From: Deltaproteobacteria bacterium | Lineage (GTDB): Bacteria > Desulfobacterota > DSM-4660 > Desulfatiglandales > Desulfatiglandaceae | Reading direction: 5' to 3' | NCBI GenBank assembly: GCA_021159825.1 | Contig: JAGHDR010000399.1 | Span: 1 to 11,224, forward strand | Length of the DNA stretch: 11,224 bases | Shown here: one piece after another, positions 6,479 to 11,224 of the stretch | Position numbering within the stretch: the first letter of the stretch is position 1 | Layout of the letters: each line of letters begins with the position of its first letter | Translations under genes and position numbers: made by a program | The notes under the pieces: model-generated | Databases searched by the model: none | What the model saw: only the letters and a program-made list of their open reading frames with translations | Told to the model about the DNA's origin: nothing

Positions 6479-7099
6479 CTATCGATGCGGCTCCAGCGCT
6501 TTTGCAAACTCGGGGTGAGGGTCAAAACCTAAAGTAACCGCTTTGTCCAAATGTTCAATGGCCTTCTGGTAATCGCCCCTGTTGTAATAGGCAGTGGCGA
6601 GGTTATTCCGACCGAGAGCAAATTCGGGAGCGAGTTTCACCATTTTTTCTCCGGCTTCAATGGCTTTTTCAATCTCGTCATTTTGCAGGTAGGCGTTGGT
6701 TAAATTACTCCAGGCCTGAATAATTTCCGGATTCAGTTCAATGGCTTTTTTAAGAGCCGAAATGGCCTCTTCGGTTTTCAGCATTTGAAGATAGGCGAAC
6801 CCGAGGTTGGCGTATCCCCGCGCATATCTCTCTTCTATCTGGATGGCTTTTTGATTGACATAAACGACCCTTTCCAAATCGTCTTTCTTGAAGTAAATAT
6901 AGCCCAGATTCACATAGGCCTCAAACATTCGCCCGCTGTTTTCAATGGCATCATTAAAAGCGCCAATAGCCTCATCCAGCTTTCCCTGCTCCATGAGGGA
7001 AACCCCCTCATTATATTGGGTGCTGGCGCATTCCGTATCTTCATCCCGTATTTGTTTTTGCTGGAAAATAAACTCTTCCGAGCCCTGTGGCGTTTTCAT
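6479..7099 (-). CDS. Tetratricopeptide-repeat protein
   Basis: This soluble protein of 206 residues consists of a short N-terminal segment (1-25) followed by five consecutive 34-residue TPR units, at about 26-59, 60-93, 94-127, 128-161 and 162-195. Each shows the usual pattern, for example YANLGFAYLQMLKTEEAISALKKAIELNP. TPR arrays form a groove that binds a partner protein or peptide. The ribosome site AGAGGA overlaps the stop of the YcaO gene 9 bases upstream, and the next gene starts 2 bases downstream, so all three are one translation unit. I infer a partner or scaffold role for the YcaO enzyme or its substrate. No signal peptide or membrane segment is seen. Confidence 0.94.
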   Translation of the reverse strand: MKTPQGSEEFIFQQKQIRDEDTECASTQYNEGVSLMEQGKLDEAIGAFNDAIENSGRMFEAYVNLGYIYFKKDDLERVVYVNQKAIQIEERYARGYANLGFAYLQMLKTEEAISALKKAIELNPEIIQAWSNLTNAYLQNDEIEKAIEAGEKMVKLAPEFALGRNNLATAYYNRGDYQKAIEHLDKAVTLGFDPHPEFAKALEPHR

Positions 7100-7108
7100 G
7101 ATTTTCCT

Positions 7109-8437
7109 CTAAGCTTGTTTAAGATCAGAAGAGAAAAAACTCTTCATAACATTAATGAATTCTTCTCCGCGATGGGCGGTGGACGGCTTTGACTTTTCAG
7201 ATACCAACACATCCTTCTTCAAAAAGGGCAAGAAATCCGATACCCCCGGAACCACAATTCTGACCACGGGGAAGTTTAAAATCGGATGGGTATGGTTCAA
7301 CACAATCAGATCCGTGCCCAAATGTCGACAGATCTTTTTGATTTCATCGATTTCCTGAAAAATATCTTTGCACTTCTTTTCTTTGAAGGGCGTTGTTGTT
7401 CCTTTTTCCAAAAAGGAAATATCTTTTAATGATATTCCACAACGCATGAGCATATAGTAATCATCAACCTTTTCTTTGTGAACCACGGCTTTATCGAAAT
7501 CGGGCCTTGGTTTTTTAAGCGTGGTCCGACCCTGTATGCCTTCCGTAAAGCATCGGGTTAATCCTTCCGTCAGATTTAAAGATGCACCGGGAATGAGGAC
7601 CTTATGTTCAAGTCGGTCCGGACTCAGATTGTGGTTAATGTACAACACGCCGATCACCGGCAATATACCGTCAAATGAAAGATCTTTGATGAGAACGGAT
7701 ATATTCTGTTTTTCATAAAATTTGATGAGTTGCTGAATGAAAGGATTTTTTACACTTTCCCGGTCGATCGTGGGAATTTCTTTCTCGGGCCGGATGACCC
7801 GTATTTGCACATACCTTTCAAATACCTCGCATGCGGCCTGAACCATGGCCTCTTCAATTGAATTGCCGGCGGCCATGCCGTTGGAACCGTGGATATAGTT
7901 GACGAAGTTGACGGGAACTTTGACATTTTTTTGTTTAACCAAGGAAAAACCATCCACCCAGTGCCTGCACATCTCGCTGTTTATTACGCTGCTGATGTTT
8001 CCCTTTGATAGATGCGTTTCATTGACCAGCAATTCTTCGATCCGCAGGGGGTTGTCCAGTTCATTCTGATGGGCGTTCACATATCCTCTCATCCATTCAA
8101 AATTGAGAAACCGCTTCGCGTCCCGGCTGTACAACGCCGGGATATTGAACCGGACCTGCTCTTCAAAGACAGGATAGAACATTCCCGCACTCAAACGCTC
8201 GGTCAATTCAGCGTAGGCACTGGCTTCCGAGAGGCGTGGCGTCACGCCTTTCCCTTCACAAACAATTTTGATTGAATCGATCCAGACCCGCCCCCAATAG
8301 AGGTCGTCCCCGGCCTGAAACGGTGCATATTCCGTTTCAAGACCCAGTTCACGAAGCCCTTTTTTGATTCTATGGACAGTATTGTTCGGGAAGTCGCATT
8401 TACCGCAGGCGTTTCTAATGTAATTCTGAAATTGCAT
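7109..8437 (-). CDS. YcaO-domain ATP-dependent amide-activating enzyme
   Basis: This 442-residue protein carries the ATP-binding hallmarks of the YcaO family. They are GKGVTPRLSEASAYAELTER (62-81, with E77 and E80), NGMAAGN (186-192), E204-x2-ER (E204, E207, R208) and GLTRCFTEGIQGR (292-304, with R295, E299 and R304). YcaO enzymes phosphorylate a backbone amide with ATP to form azolines, macroamidines or thioamides. With TfuA they thioamidate methyl-CoM reductase in methanogens. The N-terminus adds a small C11-x2-C14 pair. No TfuA, leader peptide-binding (RRE) partner or precursor peptide gene is seen beside it. Upstream are dsrD and a predicted terminator; downstream are a TPR and a CxxCxxCC gene. 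The ribosome site is weak (only GGA next to the ATG). The family call is strong; the substrate is unknown. Confidence 0.92.
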   Translation of the reverse strand: MQFQNYIRNACGKCDFPNNTVHRIKKGLRELGLETEYAPFQAGDDLYWGRVWIDSIKIVCEGKGVTPRLSEASAYAELTERLSAGMFYPVFEEQVRFNIPALYSRDAKRFLNFEWMRGYVNAHQNELDNPLRIEELLVNETHLSKGNISSVINSEMCRHWVDGFSLVKQKNVKVPVNFVNYIHGSNGMAAGNSIEEAMVQAACEVFERYVQIRVIRPEKEIPTIDRESVKNPFIQQLIKFYEKQNISVLIKDLSFDGILPVIGVLYINHNLSPDRLEHKVLIPGASLNLTEGLTRCFTEGIQGRTTLKKPRPDFDKAVVHKEKVDDYYMLMRCGISLKDISFLEKGTTTPFKEKKCKDIFQEIDEIKKICRHLGTDLIVLNHTHPILNFPVVRIVVPGVSDFLPFLKKDVLVSEKSKPSTAHRGEEFINVMKSFFSSDLKQA

Positions 8438-8453
8438 TCCGGATCTTCAGGAA

Positions 8454-8488
8454 GAAAAAAGGCCACAAACCCGCTCGGACAGTGACCT
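8454..8488 (-). terminator. Rho-independent terminator between dsrD and ycaO
   Basis: On the minus strand a 7-bp stem (8482-8488 pairing with 8460-8466; AGGTCAC with GTGGCCT, one G-U pair) closes a 15-base loop and is followed at once by a run of six T (8455-8460, sharing the last stem base). It lies in the 99-base gap between dsrD and the YcaO gene, with the T run ending about 17 bases before the YcaO start. It should cut most dsrABD transcripts and leave the downstream genes to read-through or to a promoter in the gap that I cannot clearly identify. Confidence 0.6.
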
Positions 8489-8536
8489 CTCTGCTACCCA
8501 CTTGAATTTTGTTTTCACTTTAAGGGTTAAAGGTTT

Positions 8537-8767
8537 TTAATGGTCTTCGGTTTGCCCTCTGCCTTTCATCCCGTACATGGTGCTGCTGCCGGTGGAATAG
8601 TAGATGAGCTTTTCTTCAGTGATCAGTGCAGTAGCCGCCTTTTTAATCATCCTGGCCTTGGCATCAGGGATCACTTTTTGAACCGCCTTCTGGATATCGT
8701 TGAAATAGAATTTGCTTTTTTTGCTCTTCTCCGCAAACGCCATTATTGCCTCTTTCATGTCTTCCAT
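8537..8767 (-). CDS. dsrD: DsrD, small activator of dissimilatory sulfite reductase
   Basis: This is a winged-helix protein of 76 residues, close to the 78 of Desulfovibrio DsrD. It shows the family signatures KSKFYFNDIQ (about 17-26), a central helix-turn (ARMIKKAATALITEEKL) and the wing YYSTGSSTMYGMKG near 56-69. DsrD was long thought to bind DNA because of its fold. Published work on Archaeoglobus/Desulfovibrio proteins instead shows that it binds DsrAB and stimulates sulfite reduction. The start follows AAGGGAG (8774-8780) with 6-base spacing; a second Met at residue 4 is less likely. It sits 91 bases after dsrB, the normal position, and is followed by a predicted terminator. Confidence 0.97.
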   Translation of the reverse strand: MEDMKEAIMAFAEKSKKSKFYFNDIQKAVQKVIPDAKARMIKKAATALITEEKLIYYSTGSSTMYGMKGRGQTEDH

Positions 8768-8858
8768 GGGACACTCCCTTGTTTTTGAAGCTTCCGCCCC
8801 GAAGACCTTTTTTATTAAAAAAACGGCCCCCGGCTCAGAAACTCAATTGAACTTTTGC

Positions 8859-10046
8859 TTAGTCGATACCGCCGGCGGCTCTGGAAACCGCCCAGGCCGC
8901 TTCCGTATATTTAAACTGGGTCGAAGTTCGGTAGGTATCATACTGCAAACGATAATCGTCAATAAGATGGTTGGTAAAAGGAATATCGCATTTTTCAAAG
9001 AACTTTTCCCATCCGATCCGCTCGGCCCAGTCGCCGATCCGTTCATATTTATTGGCGTCGGCGGCATAAGCGTCGACGATTTTCACCACGTGGTCGCATA
9101 CTTCCGGAAATCTCGGGAAGTTATTGGGAAGTGCGGGAACAACGACCTTGGAAAATTTGGGCTGCGAAATACGGTTGGAAACTTTGCCTCCCGCCATGAT
9201 GGTGACGCAGTCGCCTTCGCTGTCGGCAAGGGGCACGGCCAAGCACATCGTATAACAATTCCCGCAAAACATACAGCGTTCATTCTTGATTTTTACGGTC
9301 TTCTTGCCATCTTCCGTTTTAGCCGGAGAGATGGCACCGGTGGGACAGGCCGCAATAACCAGCGGAATTTCGCACAGAGAATCCATGACCTCATGGTCGA
9401 TCAAAGGCGGTTTTCTGTGGTATCCCAAAAGAGCGATATCGGAGCAATGCACAGCACCGCACATGTTGAGACAGCATGCCATGGACACTCTGACCTGGGC
9501 CGGCAGCTTCATGCCCTGGAAATGGTCAAAAAGTCGATCCATCACGGATTTAACCATTGAAGATGCATCCGTTGCAGGCGTATGACAGTGGAGATACCCC
9601 TGGGTATGAATAATATTGGTAATGCCCGCGCCAGTGCCGCCAATGGGAAATTTGTAACTTCCGGTGACATGTTTGCGACTCTGAAGATCCTTCTTCAGGC
9701 TTTCCATCTTGTTCTGGCTGTCCACCATAAATTCAATGTTGTTCCGCGTGGTAAACCGCATGAATCCGTCGCAGTGTTTGTCCGCAATATCGCAAAGCTC
9801 CCGAATATTTTCAACGGACATGAAACGGCAACCACCGCACCTGATGGTGAAGACCTTATCGCCGGTTTCCGACACATGGACCAGAATGCCCGGCTCCAGG
9901 ATATCGTGATATTTCCATTTCCCGTAATTGTTCTGAATGACGGGAGGAAAATACTGCCAGTAGTGCCTCGGACCAAGGTCCGTAAGCCTATTCTCCATGG
10001 GTTTATCCGGGTTGTACAATCCAAGTCTTTCTGTTGATAATGCCAT
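8859..10046 (-). CDS. dsrB: Dissimilatory sulfite reductase beta subunit
   Basis: With DsrA this subunit forms the cytoplasmic alpha2-beta2 sirohaem enzyme that reduces sulfite, passing the product to DsrC as a trisulfide. At 395 residues it is slightly longer than the common 381-386. The N-terminus contains [19 protein letters not shown], typical of DsrB. The sirohaem-coupled [4Fe-4S] ligands are the Cys in YLHCHTP (about 154) and C191, C192 and C196 in [13 protein letters not shown]. The inserted ferredoxin domain has C258, C261, C264 and C268 ([11 protein letters not shown]), with a further Cys at AACPTG. The DsrB-specific C-terminus ([20 protein letters not shown]) is present. Translation starts after AGGAGGAAG (10052-10060), which overlaps the dsrA stop codon; the 12-base gap indicates tight coupling of the two subunits. 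Confidence 0.99.
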   Translation of the reverse strand: MALSTERLGLYNPDKPMENRLTDLGPRHYWQYFPPVIQNNYGKWKYHDILEPGILVHVSETGDKVFTIRCGGCRFMSVENIRELCDIADKHCDGFMRFTTRNNIEFMVDSQNKMESLKKDLQSRKHVTGSYKFPIGGTGAGITNIIHTQGYLHCHTPATDASSMVKSVMDRLFDHFQGMKLPAQVRVSMACCLNMCGAVHCSDIALLGYHRKPPLIDHEVMDSLCEIPLVIAACPTGAISPAKTEDGKKTVKIKNERCMFCGNCYTMCLAVPLADSEGDCVTIMAGGKVSNRISQPKFSKVVVPALPNNFPRFPEVCDHVVKIVDAYAADANKYERIGDWAERIGWEKFFEKCDIPFTNHLIDDYRLQYDTYRTSTQFKYTEAAWAVSRAAGGID

Positions 10047-10058
10047 TATCGCTTCCTC

Positions 10059-11224
10059 CTATCTCTGGTGTCTGGATCGGTAGTCGTCAATGCTGCGATC
10101 CCATCCGCCCGGTACGTCTTCCTCTTTCCAGAAGATATACGGGTTGCTCCTCGGCTCTTTAACCATTTGCGGCATGGGCGGCAGATCAAGGATCTCCAGA
10201 AGTTTGTTGACGCCCTGACGCTGGATCAGCTCACCCAATCGTTCGCGGTTCTTGCCTTCCTCAGGCCACCACTCCCAAACTTTTTCCACAATTTCTTTAA
10301 TGTTTTCATAGGGGGGTTCGCATCTCATAAAGGGAATCGTCAACATGGACATCTGAGCACCATCCAGAATAGGCGCTTTAGCACCGAAAAGGATGCTGCA
10401 GCCGGTGTCCGTACCGGGTCTCAGTGCCCTTGGCATAACGTTGATGCAATGCATGCAACGGGTGCATTCCTTGTTGTCGATCATGAGCTTGCCGTCTTCC
10501 ATCCGCATGCAACCGGTGGGACACAGGTTGATCACTTCCTTTTCAATATCAAATTTACCCCAGTCTTTTCCCGCATGGGCACCGGCGTTGGGCGCTATCT
10601 CACCGCCGATATAGGCTTGGACCGCTTCCTGGTCAATCCGGATATCATCCTTCCATGTGCCGATATAGCTCATATCGGACCTGGCGATGGAGGCAACGCA
10701 TCCGTTGGGACATCCGTCAAATTTAAACTTAAACTTGTAAGGGAAGGCTGGACGATGCAGCTCATCCTGATAAAAGTGGGTTAACTCATAACACATATCC
10801 TGCGTATCAATACAGGCGTATTCACAACGCGCCTTTCCCACACAACAGGAGGGAGAGCGCAGGTTAGATCCGGAACCGCCAAGATCCTGCTGCATAACAT
10901 GCCCTAATTCGTAAAAAACCGGCTCGAGCTGCTCTGTATTGGTTCCCAGAAAAATAATATCCCCGGTAGACCCATGCATGTTCAGCAAGCCGCTTCCACG
11001 GTATTCCCATAAATCGCAAAGGGTTCTGAGATAATCGGAATTATAGAACTTGCTCATGGGCTGGTTGACGCGCATGGTGTGAAAATGAGCAATGGAAGGG
11101 AATTTTTCAGGCAAGTCCGAATACCTGCCGATGACGCCGCCGCCGTAACCGAACACGCCCACGATGCCGCCATGCTTCCAGTGAGTTTCCTTTTCATTAA
11201 AGGAAACCTGGAGCTGTCCCAGCA
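10059..11224 (-). CDS. dsrA: Dissimilatory sulfite reductase alpha subunit (5' end outside window)
   Basis: The visible 387 codons match DsrA from about residue 50 to the end; the first 50 or so residues lie beyond the window edge. The frame is open to the last base and includes THWKHGGIVGVFGYGGGVIG, so the GTG at 11160-11162 is internal and not a start. The sirohaem-cluster ligands are C-x5-C (CVGKARC) and C-x3-C (CPNGC), in the highly conserved stretch around HRPAFPYKFKFKFDGCPNGC. The ferredoxin domain has CPTGC and CTRCMHC. The C-terminus has NPYIFWKEEDVPGGWDRSIDDY. All catalytic signatures are intact. It is the first visible gene of dsrABD; its promoter lies outside the window. The sequence is of the reductive bacterial type, given the presence of dsrD. 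Confidence 0.99.
   Translation of the reverse strand, partial: LGQLQVSFNEKETHWKHGGIVGVFGYGGGVIGRYSDLPEKFPSIAHFHTMRVNQPMSKFYNSDYLRTLCDLWEYRGSGLLNMHGSTGDIIFLGTNTEQLEPVFYELGHVMQQDLGGSGSNLRSPSCCVGKARCEYACIDTQDMCYELTHFYQDELHRPAFPYKFKFKFDGCPNGCVASIARSDMSYIGTWKDDIRIDQEAVQAYIGGEIAPNAGAHAGKDWGKFDIEKEVINLCPTGCMRMEDGKLMIDNKECTRCMHCINVMPRALRPGTDTGCSILFGAKAPILDGAQMSMLTIPFMRCEPPYENIKEIVEKVWEWWPEEGKNRERLGELIQRQGVNKLLEILDLPPMPQMVKEPRSNPYIFWKEEDVPGGWDRSIDDYRSRHQR

Noticed and set aside
8804..8828. AT-rich hairpin and a T7 run after a GC-rich patch between dsrB and dsrD, possible terminator
   Set aside because: The GC stem next to the T run is only 3 bp, so termination would be weak; the AT-rich hairpin is not followed by a T run. 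dsrD normally stays on the dsrAB transcript.
8859..10037. Long plus-strand open frames opposite dsrB (for example 8712-9560)
   Set aside because: They are shadows of the strongly conserved dsrB; their translations have no recognisable domain.
11160..11162. GTG as start codon of dsrA
   Set aside because: The frame stays open to the window edge and encodes the conserved THWKHGGIVG segment upstream, so this GTG is an internal valine codon.

Overview
The window comes from a sulfate- or sulfite-reducing bacterium, most likely a deltaproteobacterium (Desulfobacterota, Desulfobacterales-like). The clearest evidence is the set dsrA (3' part), dsrB and dsrD on the minus strand at the right end. These encode dissimilatory sulfite reductase and its small activator DsrD. 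The other genes (a PhoB/PhoR-type two-component pair, an FmdB-type zinc ribbon, a HEAT-like protein, YcaO, TPR and CxxCxxCC-cluster proteins) fit that lineage.

Layout, left to right. Positions 1-381 hold no convincing gene. They contain a GC-rich stretch with four small stem-loops (about 137-275) and a sigma70-like promoter. Then come a PhoB-type response regulator (382-1071) and a PhoR-type sensor kinase (1075-2853) in one operon. Immediately after the kinase stop codon is a 180-bp imperfect inverted repeat flanked by TAA on both sides, which looks like a MITE (2854-3033). A minus-strand RimK-like ATP-grasp gene (3064-3909) diverges from a plus-strand cluster, and their promoters overlap at 3916-3979. 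The plus cluster holds an FmdB-type zinc ribbon, a HEAT-like protein in a different frame, and an unrecognised 382-residue protein (to 5860). That cluster runs into the minus-strand genes with a 38-bp tail-to-tail overlap.

The minus-strand block, in transcription order, is dsrA - dsrB - dsrD - [rho-independent terminator] - ycaO-like - TPR - CxxCxxCC protein. DsrAB reduces sulfite during anaerobic respiration, and DsrD stimulates it. The downstream genes form a tight unit: 9 nt separate ycaO from the TPR gene and 2 nt separate the TPR gene from the CxxCxxCC gene. The unit has the parts expected of a peptide- or protein-modification module: an ATP-dependent amide-activating YcaO enzyme, a TPR partner scaffold and a Cys-cluster protein. 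Its position behind dsrABD suggests, but does not prove, a link to the sulfite reduction machinery.

Two places deserve most attention. One is this ycaO-TPR-CxxCxxCC module. The other is the zinc-ribbon/HEAT junction near 4140-4160, where coding potential jumps from one frame to another with no visible start codon for the second protein.
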